This document shows, piece by piece, positions 33,396-42,979 of a stretch of DNA of 64,000 nt (positions are counted from its first letter, which is position 1; each line of letters starts with the position of its first letter). The position numbers were made by a program, and so were the translations under genes. The notes beneath the pieces are model-generated. The model saw nothing but the letters and a program-made list of their open reading frames with translations. It did no database searches and had not been told where the DNA came from. This stretch comes from Chryseobacterium luquanense (GTDB lineage Bacteria; Bacteroidota; Bacteroidia; Flavobacteriales; Weeksellaceae): assembly GCF_026460945.1 (NCBI RefSeq), contig NZ_JAOVZV010000007.1, positions 78,257 to 142,256 of the forward strand. The letters run 5' to 3'.

Positions 33396-34475
33396 ATGAG
33401 TTTTAAAAAACTGTTAATCGCCCTTTATCTTTTTGTCTTCTGCTTCTCTTTTGCAGAAACACATGAAGGTACTGCGGAAGCTGCAAAGGATGAAAAGTAC
33501 AATCCGGTTCCATTTATTATGCACCATATTGCGGATGCACACAATTGGCATCTTTGGGGTGAAGGTCACAATTCTGTAGGGATTTCTTTACCTGTAATTC
33601 TTTGGGATAACGGTTTGAAAGTTTTCAGTTCTGAAAAATTCGGACACGAAGAAGAGAAGGTTGCTGAAGTAGATGGTAAGTTCTATAAAGTACACCATAA
33701 TAAAATTTATGAGACTAATGCTGCAGGTGATTTAGAAATGCACGAAGAGCATCCTACAAACAATGCTCCTTTAGATTTTTCTATTACTAAAGTAGTTGCT
33801 CAGATGATTTTAGCTGCTGTGATTTTATTAATCATTGGTTTTGCATCTGCATCGAGTTATAAAAAATCTGCTGTTCCTTCAGGGATTGCAAAATTCATAG
33901 AGCCGATAGTGGTTTTCGTAAGAGATGAGATTGCTTTACAGAACATCGGATCTGTAAGATATAGAAAATATGTACCATATTTGGTTACTTTGTTTTTGTT
34001 TATCTGGGTTCTTAATATCTTAGGATTACTTCCGGGAGCTGCAAATACAACAGGTAATATTGCCTTTACAATGGTTCTTGCAGTATTTACTCTATTAATT
34101 GTAAACTTAAGCGGTAGAAAAACATATTGGATGCACATGTTTGATCCATTGGGAAGTAATATGCCTTTCGCTGGAAAAATCTTGGTATACATTATATTAG
34201 TACCGGTAGAATTATTAGGAATTATTACTAAACCTTTTGCATTGATGATTCGTCTTTTTGCTAACATGACAGCAGGACACATCATTATCATGAGTTTAAT
34301 TGCTTTGATCTTCATCATGCAGACATATATGATTACTCCGGTATCATTAGGTTTATCATTATTCATTTATGTATTGGAAGTATTGGTGGCGGCTTTACAA
34401 GCTTATATCTTTACGATGTTGACAGCATTATTTATCGGGTCGGCTGTAGAAGAGCCTCACCACGATAATCATTAA
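33396..34475 (+). CDS. atpB: F0F1 ATP synthase subunit a
   Basis: 359 residues, longer than the 270 of E. coli because of an N-terminal signal-peptide-like segment (1-20) and a His-rich, probably periplasmic, stretch (21-130). The membrane part begins near 135. The essential arginine of the proton path is visible in LMIRLFANMTAGH (near 285), and the following helices match the family. Ends EEPHHDNH. First gene of atpBEFHAG. Proton rather than sodium use is assumed. Confidence 0.95.
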   Translation: MSFKKLLIALYLFVFCFSFAETHEGTAEAAKDEKYNPVPFIMHHIADAHNWHLWGEGHNSVGISLPVILWDNGLKVFSSEKFGHEEEKVAEVDGKFYKVHHNKIYETNAAGDLEMHEEHPTNNAPLDFSITKVVAQMILAAVILLIIGFASASSYKKSAVPSGIAKFIEPIVVFVRDEIALQNIGSVRYRKYVPYLVTLFLFIWVLNILGLLPGAANTTGNIAFTMVLAVFTLLIVNLSGRKTYWMHMFDPLGSNMPFAGKILVYIILVPVELLGIITKPFALMIRLFANMTAGHIIIMSLIALIFIMQTYMITPVSLGLSLFIYVLEVLVAALQAYIFTMLTALFIGSAVEEPHHDNH

Positions 34476-34492
34476 TTAAAATTAAATTATAA

Positions 34493-34726
<234 letters not shown>

Positions 34727-34734
34727 TAACAAAC

Positions 34735-34770
34735 AGAATTCTACAAACGGTTGGTTTGTAGAATTCTTTT
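34735..34770 (+). terminator. Strong hairpin between atpE and atpF, partial terminator
   Basis: A perfect 14-bp stem (AGAATTCTACAAAC with GTTTGTAGAATTCT), 5-base loop and TTTT. It lies inside the operon, so it must be leaky or act as an mRNA-stabilising end for the atpBE part. Confidence 0.75.
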
Positions 34771-34809
34771 AAAAAAGTTAAAACAAATTAAAAAAATAAT
34801 TGATATAAA

Positions 34810-35304
34810 ATGGAATTATTAACTCCTTCAATTGGTAACATATTCTGGACAGCAGTAGTATTTTTATTGCTTGTACTTCTTCTTAAGGCATTTGCTTGGA
34901 AGCCTATTCTAAGTGCGGTGAAAGAAAGAGAAGACAATATTCAGAATGCTCTTAATCAGGCTAAATTGGCTAAAAAAGAGATGGAAGATCTTAAAGCGGA
35001 TAACGAAAGAATTATGCGTGAGGCTAAAATCGAAAGAGATGCTATCTTAAAAGAAGCCAGAGAAATTAAAGACAGAATCGTAGCTGAAGCTAAAGATGCT
35101 GCTAAGTCTGAAGGAGATAAATTAATAGAAGCAGCAAAACAAACCATAAATGCTGAGAAAAATGCTGCAATGGCAGACATCAAATCTCAAATTGGTACTT
35201 TGTCTGTAAATATCGCAGAATCTATCTTAAAGCAAAAGCTTGAAAATAACGAAGCTCAAAACGAGTTGGTTCAGAATTATTTAAACAAATCAAACCTTAA
35301 CTAA
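34810..35304 (+). CDS. atpF: F0F1 ATP synthase subunit b
   Basis: 164 residues: one N-terminal membrane helix (about 8-28, FWTAVVFLLLVLLLKAF) and a long charged, coiled-coil helix (30-150) forming the peripheral stalk. Typical start of the b subunit. Ends 2 bp before atpH. Confidence 0.95.
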   Translation: MELLTPSIGNIFWTAVVFLLLVLLLKAFAWKPILSAVKEREDNIQNALNQAKLAKKEMEDLKADNERIMREAKIERDAILKEAREIKDRIVAEAKDAAKSEGDKLIEAAKQTINAEKNAAMADIKSQIGTLSVNIAESILKQKLENNEAQNELVQNYLNKSNLN

Positions 35305-35306
35305 GA

Positions 35307-35846
35307 ATGCTTACATCTAAAGTAGCTAAAAGATACGCACAGGGTTTGCTGGAATTCACAAATGAATCCGGACAGACTGAAGCGGTTTTTTCTGAAATGA
35401 AAGATGTGGTGAAGCTGATGTCTGAATCTAAAGATTTGAACAAATTTTTCTTGACACCTTACATCGATGCAAATAAAAAAACTGAGGTAGCAAACGAAAT
35501 CTTCAAAAGCTTTTCACCTGTTTCTCAGAATTTGATTAGATTAATCATCAAAAACGGAAGAGAAAGTCAGCTTAAAAATGTTGCACAGCAATTCATCAAC
35601 AAAGTGGAAGACATCAATGGTGTTCAAAGAATCACTTTGACTACTGCAACACAGCTTTCTAACGAAAATATTGAGCAGATTCTAAGATCTACGAATCTTG
35701 TTAATCAAACTGCAACTTTCGACCTTAAAGTAAATGTAAACCCTGATATTTTAGGAGGTTATGTTTTAAGAGTTGGAGATCAGCAGGTAGATGCATCTGT
35801 AAAATCAAAATTGAATAAGATTAAAAAAGACTTTCAGTTAAACTAA
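35307..35846 (+). CDS. atpH: F0F1 ATP synthase subunit delta
   Basis: 179 residues; helical N-terminal domain ([15 protein letters not shown]) and C-terminal domain with the family motif [27 protein letters not shown]. It joins the peripheral stalk to F1. Overlaps nothing but lies 2 bp after atpF and 16 bp before atpA. Confidence 0.95.
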   Translation: MLTSKVAKRYAQGLLEFTNESGQTEAVFSEMKDVVKLMSESKDLNKFFLTPYIDANKKTEVANEIFKSFSPVSQNLIRLIIKNGRESQLKNVAQQFINKVEDINGVQRITLTTATQLSNENIEQILRSTNLVNQTATFDLKVNVNPDILGGYVLRVGDQQVDASVKSKLNKIKKDFQLN

Positions 35847-35862
35847 GAAAAAAAACCATATA

Positions 35863-37440
35863 ATGGCAGAAATAAATCCGGCAGAAGTATCTGCGATCTT
35901 AAAACAACAGTTGGCCAACTTCGATACTCAATCTAATGTTGAGGAAGTAGGTACAGTTTTAACCATAGGTGATGGTATTGCTCGTGTATACGGGTTAGAA
36001 AATGTACAATACGGTGAATTGGTAAAATTTGCTAGCGATGTAGAAGGTATCGTACTAAACTTAGAAGAAGACAACGTAGGGGTGGCTCTTTTGGGTGAAA
36101 GCAAATTGGTAAGAGAGGGAGATACAGTAAGAAGAACAAACAGAATCTCTTCTATCAAAGTAGGAGAAGGTATGTTGGGTAGAGTAGTTGATACTTTAGG
36201 TAACCCAATTGATGGTAAAGGTCCTATCAGCGGAGAATTGTATGAAATGCCATTGGAAAGAAAAGCTCCGGGTGTTATCTACAGACAGCCGGTAACTGAG
36301 CCTTTACAAACTGGTATTGTGGCAATTGACTCTATGATTCCTGTAGGAAGAGGTCAGAGAGAGTTGATCATTGGTGACAGACAGACAGGTAAAACTACTG
36401 TTGCTATTGATACGATTATCAACCAAAAAGAATTTTTTGATGCTGGTCAGCCAGTATATTGTATATATGTTGCAATCGGGCAGAAAGCTTCTACAGTAGC
36501 TCAGATTGTAAAAACTTTATCTGATAAAGGTGCTTTAGCTTATACAGTAATTGTTGCAGCTAACGCTTCAGATCCGGTTCCAATGCAGGTATATTCTGCT
36601 ATGGCAGGAGCTTCTATCGGAGAATTCTTCAGAGACACTGGTAGACCAGCATTGATTATCTATGATGATTTATCTAAACAAGCTGTTGCTTACCGTGAGC
36701 TTTCTCTACTATTGAGAAGACCACCGGGTCGTGAGGCTTATCCTGGAGACGTTTTCTATCTTCACTCAAGATTATTGGAAAGAGCTGCAAAAGTAATTGC
36801 TGATGATAAAATTGCTAGCCAAATGAATGATTTACCGGAGTCTTTAAGACCTCTTGTAAAAGGTGGTGGTTCACTTACTGCACTTCCTATTATCGAAACT
36901 CAGGCTGGTGACGTTTCTGCGTATATCCCGACTAACGTAATTTCTATTACAGATGGACAGATTTTCTTGGAATCTGATCTATTCAACTCAGGGGTTCGTC
37001 CTGCGATCAATGTTGGTATCTCTGTATCAAGAGTAGGAGGTAATGCTCAGATCAAATCAATGAAAAAAGTTTCTGGTACTCTTAAATTAGACCAGGCTCA
37101 GTATAAAGAATTAGAAGCGTTTGCTAAATTCGGTTCTGATCTTGATGCTTCTACTTTAGCAGTTATCTCTAAAGGAGAAAGAAACGTTGAGTTGTTAAAG
37201 CAGCCAGTAAATTCTCCACTTCCTGTAGATAGCCAAGTTGCTATGATTTATGCAGGTACTGAGAACTTAATGAGAAACGTTCCTATCAAGAAAGTAAAAG
37301 AATTCCAAATTGAATACATTGCTTTCCTTAGATCAAAGCATCCTGAAACTATGGCTGCTCTTAAAGCTGGAAAAATCGATAACGATATTACTGGTGTTCT
37401 TAAGCAGGCTGCTAATGATTTAGCTGCAAAATATAACTAA
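35863..37440 (+). CDS. atpA: F0F1 ATP synthase subunit alpha
   Basis: 525 residues. Beta-barrel N-domain, nucleotide-binding domain with Walker A GDRQTGKT (about 170-177), the [14 protein letters not shown] segment and helical C-domain. Alpha binds nucleotide without catalysis; the catalytic beta subunit gene (atpD) is not in this window. Codon use suggests high expression. Confidence 0.97.
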   Translation: MAEINPAEVSAILKQQLANFDTQSNVEEVGTVLTIGDGIARVYGLENVQYGELVKFASDVEGIVLNLEEDNVGVALLGESKLVREGDTVRRTNRISSIKVGEGMLGRVVDTLGNPIDGKGPISGELYEMPLERKAPGVIYRQPVTEPLQTGIVAIDSMIPVGRGQRELIIGDRQTGKTTVAIDTIINQKEFFDAGQPVYCIYVAIGQKASTVAQIVKTLSDKGALAYTVIVAANASDPVPMQVYSAMAGASIGEFFRDTGRPALIIYDDLSKQAVAYRELSLLLRRPPGREAYPGDVFYLHSRLLERAAKVIADDKIASQMNDLPESLRPLVKGGGSLTALPIIETQAGDVSAYIPTNVISITDGQIFLESDLFNSGVRPAINVGISVSRVGGNAQIKSMKKVSGTLKLDQAQYKELEAFAKFGSDLDASTLAVISKGERNVELLKQPVNSPLPVDSQVAMIYAGTENLMRNVPIKKVKEFQIEYIAFLRSKHPETMAALKAGKIDNDITGVLKQAANDLAAKYN

Positions 37441-37443
37441 AAA

Positions 37444-37520
37444 TTAGTTGATGGTTTTTGGTTGATAGTTGACAGAATTTTCTAAAACTAGCAACCAACA
37501 ACCGACAACCAACAACTAAC
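37444..37520. repeat. Heptamer-periodic palindromic element, atpA/atpG junction
   Basis: Eleven 7-base words in unbroken phase fill the whole 85-bp gap. The left half is of the TTAGTTG/TTGGTTG type, the right half of the complementary AACCAAC/AACTAAC type, so the element is a near-palindrome with a centre near 37482. Confidence 0.8.
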
Positions 37521-37525
37521 CCGAT

Positions 37526-38395
37526 ATGGCAAACTTAAAAGAAATACGAGGAAGAATCAGTTCAATTTCATCTACGATGCAAATTACACGTGCTATGAAA
37601 ATGGTTTCCGCTGCGAAACTTAAAAAAGCACAAGATGCCATCGTCATGTTGAGACCTTATTCTGAAAAACTTCAGGAGATCATTCAGAATGTAAATTCTA
37701 GTTCAGATCCTGATCAGGTTTCTGTTTACGCTCAGAAAAGAGAAGTAAAAAAAGTACTATTTATTGCTGTGACTTCAAACAGAGGTTTGGCAGGTGCTTT
37801 CAACTCATCTGTTGTAAAAGAACTGAATCACCAGTTTCAGAATAATGCTCAGTACGAAGTTGAAGTTCTTACCATTGGTAAAAAAGTTTATGATGCTGTA
37901 AGAAAAAACCGCGCAGTGTTTTCAAATGAAAGCGCAATTTTTGATAATCTTAATTTTGATAAAGTTGCCAACATTACAGAAGGCGTAATGTCTAGTTTTA
38001 TTGAAGGTAAATTTGATGAAGTTTATTTGATTTATAATAAATTTATCAATGCTGCAACTCAGGAAGTCATTACAGAACAACTTCTTCCAATTTCAATGGT
38101 TGAAACTGAAAAAGAAGAAGGTCAAACAGAAACTGACTATATCTTTGAACCAAATAGAAACGAAATTTTAGATAATTTAATTCCGAAATCTATTAAAACT
38201 CAGGTTTTCAAAGCAGTTTTAGACTCTGTGGCTGCAGAACACGGTGCGAGAATGACGGCAATGCACAAAGCAACCGACAATGCTCAGGATCTGAAAAATG
38301 ACTTGGTTATTTTCTACAATAAAGCAAGACAAGCTGCCATTACAAACGAAATCTTAGAGATCGTTTCAGGAGCAGAAGCTTTGAAAAACTCGTAA
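37526..38395 (+). CDS. atpG: F0F1 ATP synthase subunit gamma
   Basis: 289 residues, the rotor shaft. Typical ends: MANLKEIRGRISSISSTMQITRAMKMVSAAKLKKAQ at the N-terminus and the C-terminal helix EHGARMTAMHKATDNAQDLKNDLVIFYNKARQAAITNEILEIVSGAEAL. Last gene of this operon; a terminator follows, and neither atpD nor atpC is present. Confidence 0.96.
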   Translation: MANLKEIRGRISSISSTMQITRAMKMVSAAKLKKAQDAIVMLRPYSEKLQEIIQNVNSSSDPDQVSVYAQKREVKKVLFIAVTSNRGLAGAFNSSVVKELNHQFQNNAQYEVEVLTIGKKVYDAVRKNRAVFSNESAIFDNLNFDKVANITEGVMSSFIEGKFDEVYLIYNKFINAATQEVITEQLLPISMVETEKEEGQTETDYIFEPNRNEILDNLIPKSIKTQVFKAVLDSVAAEHGARMTAMHKATDNAQDLKNDLVIFYNKARQAAITNEILEIVSGAEALKNS

Positions 38396-38415
38396 TAAAA
38401 TATTCAAAAAATATG

Positions 38416-38444
38416 AAAGCATCGATATACTCGGTGCTTTTTTT
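38416..38444 (+). terminator. Terminator of the atp operon
   Basis: AAAGCATCGA pairs with TCGGTGCTTT (one G-T pair), then seven Ts. Confidence 0.88.
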
Positions 38445-38461
38445 GTTATTTTTATTTTATA

Positions 38462-38469
38462 TATCTTTG
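38462..38469 (+). promoter_or_regulatory. -7 element for the CNNM/CBS gene
   Basis: TATCTTTG, 23 bp before the ATG at 38492. Confidence 0.55.
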
Positions 38470-38491
38470 CATAAATAATTATAATTTCTAA

Positions 38492-39853
38492 ATGGATTCG
38501 GACATAGTCAGGCTTTTGCTAGCCTTGTTTCTTGTATTGTTAAATGGCTTTTTCGTAGCCGCAGAATTTTCAATTGTTAAAGTTCGTTATTCACAAATTC
38601 AAATCAAAGCTGCCGAAGGTGATTCTATGGCAAAACAGGCAGAGCATATTATCAAGCATCTTGATGAATATCTTTCTGCAACCCAGCTTGGTATCACTTT
38701 AGCGTCTCTTGCATTAGGTTGGGTAGGTGAAAGTGCAATGCACCATGTTATTGATAATTTATTCCATTCTTTAAATATTAATTTTAGTGAATCAACAGTT
38801 ACAACAATATCTTTGGTTTGTAGTTTCTTGATAATCACTGTGATGCATATCGTTTTCGGCGAGTTGATTCCAAAATCTATTGCGATCAGAAAGGCAGAAG
38901 CTACTACAATGGCTACAGCCGTTCCTTTGAGAGTTTTTTATACCGTTTTCAAGCCATTTATCTGGTTGATGAATTTAATGTCAAATGGATTTTTAAGATT
39001 AATAAAAATTCATCCGGCTTCCGAACAGGAAATTCACTCTACAGAGGAACTTCAGCTTTTGGTTAAACAATCTGCAGACAGTGGAGAAATTGAAGAAGAA
39101 AATTACGAAATCATAAAAAATGCATTTGATTTTACCGATCATTCGGCGAAACAAATTATGGTTCCGAGACAGAATATTACCTCTATCGATTTTGCTGATG
39201 ATTTAAATGAAATTATCAATAAAATCATGGAAAGCGGATATTCCAGAATTCCTGTTTATGAAAACTCAATTGATAATGTGATTGGTGTTTTTTACACCAA
39301 AGAAATCATCAGAGAATTTGTTAAAAGGAAGGGAGAATTAAGTCACGATGATCTTAGAGAATTGATGCGTGATTCATTTTTTGTGGTTGGAAGTAAGAAA
39401 ATTTCAGATTTATTAAAAATTTTCCAACAGAAAAAGCAACATTTAGCCATCGTAATTGACGAATTTGGTGGAACTGAAGGAATTATTACTTTAGAAGATA
39501 TTTTGGAGGAATTGGTAGGTGAAATTCAGGATGAAGAAGACGATGAAGAAAAACTGGTTGATAAAGTAGGAGAAAATACCTATTGGGTAAAAGCCACACA
39601 ACCTTTAGATGAAATCAACGAATCTTTGCCTAAAAAACTGACTGTTTCTGAGGAAAGTGAGTACAATACTTTGGCCGGATTTATTTTACATGCTTTGGAA
39701 GATATTCCTGAAGAAAATCAGGAATTCGATCTTGAAAATTATCATTTTAAAATTTTAAAAATGAATAATAAAAGCGTTGAAATGGTGGAATTGGTTTATA
39801 ATGAGACCAATAATATTGTAGATGATATTCTAGACAAATTAGGAGAAGATTAA
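38492..39853 (+). CDS. CNNM/CBS/CorC-domain membrane protein (hemolysin C family)
   Basis: 453 residues: CNNM transmembrane domain (1-190, with VLLNGFFVAAEFSIVKVR and FGELIPKSIAIRKAE), two CBS domains (about 210-335, beginning IMVPRQNITSIDF; GGTEGIITLEDILEELVGEI near 325-344) and a C-terminal CorC/HlyC domain. Such proteins are linked to magnesium or cobalt efflux; 'hemolysin' is historical. The gliding protein GldE has the same layout, but I see no gld neighbours. clpS follows after 13 bp. Confidence 0.9.
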   Translation: MDSDIVRLLLALFLVLLNGFFVAAEFSIVKVRYSQIQIKAAEGDSMAKQAEHIIKHLDEYLSATQLGITLASLALGWVGESAMHHVIDNLFHSLNINFSESTVTTISLVCSFLIITVMHIVFGELIPKSIAIRKAEATTMATAVPLRVFYTVFKPFIWLMNLMSNGFLRLIKIHPASEQEIHSTEELQLLVKQSADSGEIEEENYEIIKNAFDFTDHSAKQIMVPRQNITSIDFADDLNEIINKIMESGYSRIPVYENSIDNVIGVFYTKEIIREFVKRKGELSHDDLRELMRDSFFVVGSKKISDLLKIFQQKKQHLAIVIDEFGGTEGIITLEDILEELVGEIQDEEDDEEKLVDKVGENTYWVKATQPLDEINESLPKKLTVSEESEYNTLAGFILHALEDIPEENQEFDLENYHFKILKMNNKSVEMVELVYNETNNIVDDILDKLGED

Positions 39854-39866
39854 AAATTTTTTAAAC

Positions 39867-40172
39867 ATGATTTTTTATAATAGCATAAAAGATTACGAAG
39901 ATCCGAAACGTAAGTATGAAGAAGACGTTCTTGTTTTGGATGAAATAGACGAAGTTTACAAATTAATTTTGCATAATGACGACATTCATACTTTTGATGA
40001 TGTAATCGAAGCCTTAATTCAGATTTGTAAGCATGATCCGATTCAGGCAGAACAATGCACAATGTTGGTTCATTACAAAGGAAAATGCACAGTGAAAACC
40101 GGCTCTATGGATCTTTTGAAACCGATGCACGAAAAATTAATTTCACGAAGCTTAACAAGCGAAATAGTATAA
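39867..40172 (+). CDS. clpS: ATP-dependent Clp protease adaptor ClpS
   Basis: 101 residues. Carries the N-end-rule substrate pocket motif LILHNDDIHTFDDVIEAL (33-50, Asn37, Asp38, Asp39) and the second half ending near EQCTMLVHYKGKC, matching ClpS. It delivers proteins with destabilising N-termini to ClpAP or ClpCP. Lies 13 bp after the CNNM/CBS gene and is followed by a terminator. Confidence 0.88.
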   Translation: MIFYNSIKDYEDPKRKYEEDVLVLDEIDEVYKLILHNDDIHTFDDVIEALIQICKHDPIQAEQCTMLVHYKGKCTVKTGSMDLLKPMHEKLISRSLTSEIV

Positions 40173-40176
40173 TACA

Positions 40177-40204
40177 AACTCCGGCAATAGCTGGAGTTTT
40201 TTTT
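40177..40204 (+). terminator. Terminator after clpS
   Basis: AACTCCGGC pairs with GCTGGAGTT (one G-T), AATA loop, eight Ts. Confidence 0.85.
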
Positions 40205-40207
40205 GAA

Positions 40208-40268
40208 TCTAAACTAAGGTCTAAATTCTAATTTCTCACATCTCATTTCATCTAAAATACTATCTTTG
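40208..40268. repeat. Heptamer-periodic stretch, clpS/udk junction
   Basis: TCTAAAC, a 5-base break, then TCTAAAT, TCTAATT, TCTCACA, TCTCATT and TCATCTA in one phase from 40220 to 40254. On the other strand these read TTTAGA and TTAGA words like those at 13445. The udk -7 box continues the phase. Confidence 0.55.
40261..40268 (+). promoter_or_regulatory. -7 element for udk
   Basis: TATCTTTG, 26 bp before the ATG at 40294. Confidence 0.55.
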
Positions 40269-40293
40269 TAAAAACTCTAAAGAAATAAACAGA

Positions 40294-40908
40294 ATGCTTG
40301 TAATAGGAATTGCCGGAGGTACTGGTTCTGGCAAAACTACTGTTGTTGATAAGATTATTCAACAGCTTGACATTGAAGGAATGAATATTCTTTCTCAAGA
40401 TAATTATTATAATGATAATCATAATCTTACGCTTACAGAAAGAGAAGCTTTAAATTATGATCATCCAAAATCCATCGATTTTGATTTATTGCTACAACAT
40501 GTAAAAGCTTTAAAAAATAACGAATCGATTGAACAGCCTATTTACAGCTTTGTAACACACGGAAGAACAGGAGATCACGTTACGGTAGAACCAAAAAATG
40601 TTCTCGTAGTAGAAGGAATTCTGGTTTTGACGAATAAAGAATTACTGAAAGAATTTGATTTGAAAGTATTCGTTCATGCTGATTCAGATGAAAGACTGAT
40701 TAGAAGGATAAGAAGAGATACTCAGGAAAGGGGAAGAGATTTGAACGAGGTTTTACACCGTTATCAGACAACGTTGAAGCCAATGCATCAGGAATTTATC
40801 GAACCTTCGAAAAATGAAGCCGATTTGATTATTCCAAACATGAGACAAAATTCTGTTGCGATTGATTTTTTAACCACCGTTATTAAAAATTCATTAAGAA
40901 AACACTAA
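40294..40908 (+). CDS. udk: Uridine kinase
   Basis: 204 residues. Phosphorylates uridine and cytidine in pyrimidine salvage. P-loop GGTGSGKT (8-15), DNYYNDNHNLTLTEREALNYDHPKSIDFDLL (about 36-66) with substrate contacts, VVEGILVL near 107-114 and DERLIRRIRRDTQERGRD near 131-148. Followed after 3 bp by a DivIC-like gene, so the two are co-transcribed. Confidence 0.93.
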   Translation: MLVIGIAGGTGSGKTTVVDKIIQQLDIEGMNILSQDNYYNDNHNLTLTEREALNYDHPKSIDFDLLLQHVKALKNNESIEQPIYSFVTHGRTGDHVTVEPKNVLVVEGILVLTNKELLKEFDLKVFVHADSDERLIRRIRRDTQERGRDLNEVLHRYQTTLKPMHQEFIEPSKNEADLIIPNMRQNSVAIDFLTTVIKNSLRKH

Positions 40909-40911
40909 AAA

Positions 40912-41268
40912 ATGGCTGAAAAAGAACTTATTAAAGACATTAAACCTAAATCGGAAATCTTTAAATTTATTCAAGAATATGTTTTGAATAAATATGTGAT
41001 TGCGATTTGTCTTTTTTTGGTTTGGATGATTTTCTTTGATAAAACTTCATTCTTGGTAATCAACGAGTTGAATGGCGAAATTAATAAATACGAAGAGCAG
41101 CTGGATTATTATAAATCAGAATACGAAAAGAATGATAAGTTCTACAAAAAACTGATGAATAATAAATCTGAAAAAGAAAAATACGCAAGAGAAAATTACT
41201 TCATGAAAAAACCGAATGAAGAAATTTTTATCCTCGTTGTAGACAGCGCAAATATTGCGAAGAAATAA
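40912..41268 (+). CDS. Septum formation initiator protein (DivIC/FtsB-like)
   Basis: 118 residues: cytoplasmic start, one membrane helix (about 29-46), a coiled-coil segment (50-88) and EKYARENYFMKKPNEEIFILV near 88-108, the usual ending of FtsB/DivIC proteins that bridge FtsQ and FtsL at the division site. Forms a pair with udk and is separated from the mutase gene by a 105-bp heptamer element. Confidence 0.85.
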   Translation: MAEKELIKDIKPKSEIFKFIQEYVLNKYVIAICLFLVWMIFFDKTSFLVINELNGEINKYEEQLDYYKSEYEKNDKFYKKLMNNKSEKEKYARENYFMKKPNEEIFILVVDSANIAKK

Positions 41269-41274
41269 ATTTTT

Positions 41275-41373
41275 AAGTGAATTATGAATAGTCAATTAGC
41301 TTTGCAGTCAATTTTTTTTAATTAATCTGCGAATCAAAATCACTTATTATCCATTACCTATTACTCATCAATT
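41275..41373. repeat. Heptamer-periodic element before the mutase gene
   Basis: About fourteen 7-base words in one phase fill the gap up to the ATG. The right arm is clearest (CATTACC, TATTACT; TATTATC); the left arm (TTATGAA, TAGTCAA, TTAGCTT) is its imperfect inverse. The last word runs into the start codon context. Confidence 0.6.
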
Positions 41374-42537
41374 ATGTCAAATACCGAAACCTTCTCAAAC
41401 TGGGAAAATCTTGTTAAAAAACAGCTTAAAACAGAAGATATTTACACGATTCTTAAGAAAGAAAATTTAGAAGGAATTGATGTAAAACCTTTTTATGATT
41501 ATGTTGAAAAACCAATGTTAAATCTTCCAAAAGTGGAAGAAAGTACGCATTTGGTTGCAACGTACCACGAAAGTCTTGAAGATGACGTTTTTGCATTTTT
41601 ATTAAATGAAAATGTTGAAAATCTTATAGGAAAAACTGTTTTTGTTAATAATAAAGATTTGGCAGAACACATTAGCCCGCAAGATGAAGATCAATATTTT
41701 TCGTTGATTGATGTTTTTGATGAGAAAAATGCTGAGATTAATGATCAGTTGGTAAAAGAGCTTTTAGCAAAAGATTTTAAAAGAAATATTTGTATAGATA
41801 TTTCGCTTCATCAAAACGCAGGAGCTGCAATTTATCAACAATTGGGAATTGCTTTAGCAAAAACTAAAGAGCTTATTGAAGTTTATGGAGCTGAAATCAT
41901 CAGTAAATTGATTTTCAGAATCGCTGTTGGAGGTAATTATTTCTTTGAAATGGCTAAAATTCGTGCTTTTAAATTGGTTTTTAATCAATTGTCAAAAGAA
42001 TATAATTTAGACGAAATTCCATACATATTTGCTGAAACTTCACTTAGGAATAAAGCAATTTCAGATAATGAAAATAATCTTATTCGCTCGACTTTAGAAT
42101 TGGCTTCGGCAATGATTGGCGGAGCAGATGCAGTGTACAGCACAAATTATTTAGTTGAGAAAAGCACAGATAATTCGGAAGAAATTTCCTTTAAACAACA
42201 GATTGTTTTAGCTTATGAAAGTATCATCAATGTTTTTGAAGATGCCTCAAACGGAAGTTATTATATCGAAGATATTACCAATCAGATTACGGATAAATCT
42301 TGGAATTTATTTGTTGGAATTGAAGAAAATGGTGGCTATCTCGAACTCTTAAAGAAAGGAACTATTCAAAAAAAGATTTACGATCAAGCAGTTGAAGAGC
42401 AAAAATGGGTTGAAGAAGGTAAAATCAAACTGATTGGCGTGAATTTATATCCAAAATTAGAAATTAAAAAATCGATTGAGGAATTATATAATCAAAATGA
42501 ATTAAAAGCGGTTCGTTGGGCTGAAATGTTTGAGTAA
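41374..42537 (+). CDS. mutA: Methylmalonyl-CoA mutase, small subunit
   Basis: 387 residues matching the beta subunit of the two-subunit enzyme, which isomerises succinyl-CoA and methylmalonyl-CoA. Typical N-terminus (TETFSNWENLVKKQL) and the TIM-barrel part with ISLHQNAGAAIYQQLGIALAKTKELIE and FRIAVGGNYFFEMAKIRAFKLVF. The B12-binding C-terminal domain lies in the large subunit, whose gene (mutB) is not adjacent; the next genes are DinB and a methyltransferase. Stop and the following ATG overlap (TAATG). Confidence 0.9.
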   Translation: MSNTETFSNWENLVKKQLKTEDIYTILKKENLEGIDVKPFYDYVEKPMLNLPKVEESTHLVATYHESLEDDVFAFLLNENVENLIGKTVFVNNKDLAEHISPQDEDQYFSLIDVFDEKNAEINDQLVKELLAKDFKRNICIDISLHQNAGAAIYQQLGIALAKTKELIEVYGAEIISKLIFRIAVGGNYFFEMAKIRAFKLVFNQLSKEYNLDEIPYIFAETSLRNKAISDNENNLIRSTLELASAMIGGADAVYSTNYLVEKSTDNSEEISFKQQIVLAYESIINVFEDASNGSYYIEDITNQITDKSWNLFVGIEENGGYLELLKKGTIQKKIYDQAVEEQKWVEEGKIKLIGVNLYPKLEIKKSIEELYNQNELKAVRWAEMFE

Positions 42538-42977
42538 TGAATGAAAAACTGACCGATTTATTTGAATATACTTATCATTTTAACAATGAAATGATAAAAG
42601 TTATTACTGAGAATCTCCCGAGAATTGAAGAAAAAACAATCAGTTTAATTAATCATACTTTAAATGCTCAGCAAATTTGGAATTCAAGAATTTTAAACGA
42701 GAAAACTTTTGACGGTTGGCAAATAAATGTTTTCGAAGATTTGAATAAAATTAATCAACAGAATTTCCAGAAAAGTATTAAAATTGTTAATCAATTTAAT
42801 TTAGATCAGAAAATTCAATACCAAAATTCAAAAGGAACAAAATTTGAAAATACTGTTTTCGAAATGCTTTTTCAGGCAATTAATCATTCAACCTATCATC
42901 GAGGTCAAATTAATTCTCAGTTGAAGCAAACCGGAATAAACCCAATACTTACAGACTACATTTTTTACAAAAGATAG
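42537..42977 (+). CDS. DinB family protein
   Basis: 146 residues, a four-helix bundle with metal-site residues His50-equivalent in INHTLNAQQIWN (near 40-51) and NHSTYHRGQI near 121-130, typical of DinB/YfiT-like proteins. Many act as thiol S-transferases; the substrate here is unknown. Its start overlaps the mutA stop by one base, so translation is coupled, but a functional link is not obvious. Confidence 0.88.
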   Translation: MNEKLTDLFEYTYHFNNEMIKVITENLPRIEEKTISLINHTLNAQQIWNSRILNEKTFDGWQINVFEDLNKINQQNFQKSIKIVNQFNLDQKIQYQNSKGTKFENTVFEMLFQAINHSTYHRGQINSQLKQTGINPILTDYIFYKR

Positions 42978-42979
42978 AT

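Noticed and set aside
38492..39853. Gliding motility gene gldE
   Set aside because: Domain layout fits, but no other gld genes are adjacent and many paralogues share CNNM/CBS/CorC; general family name preferred.
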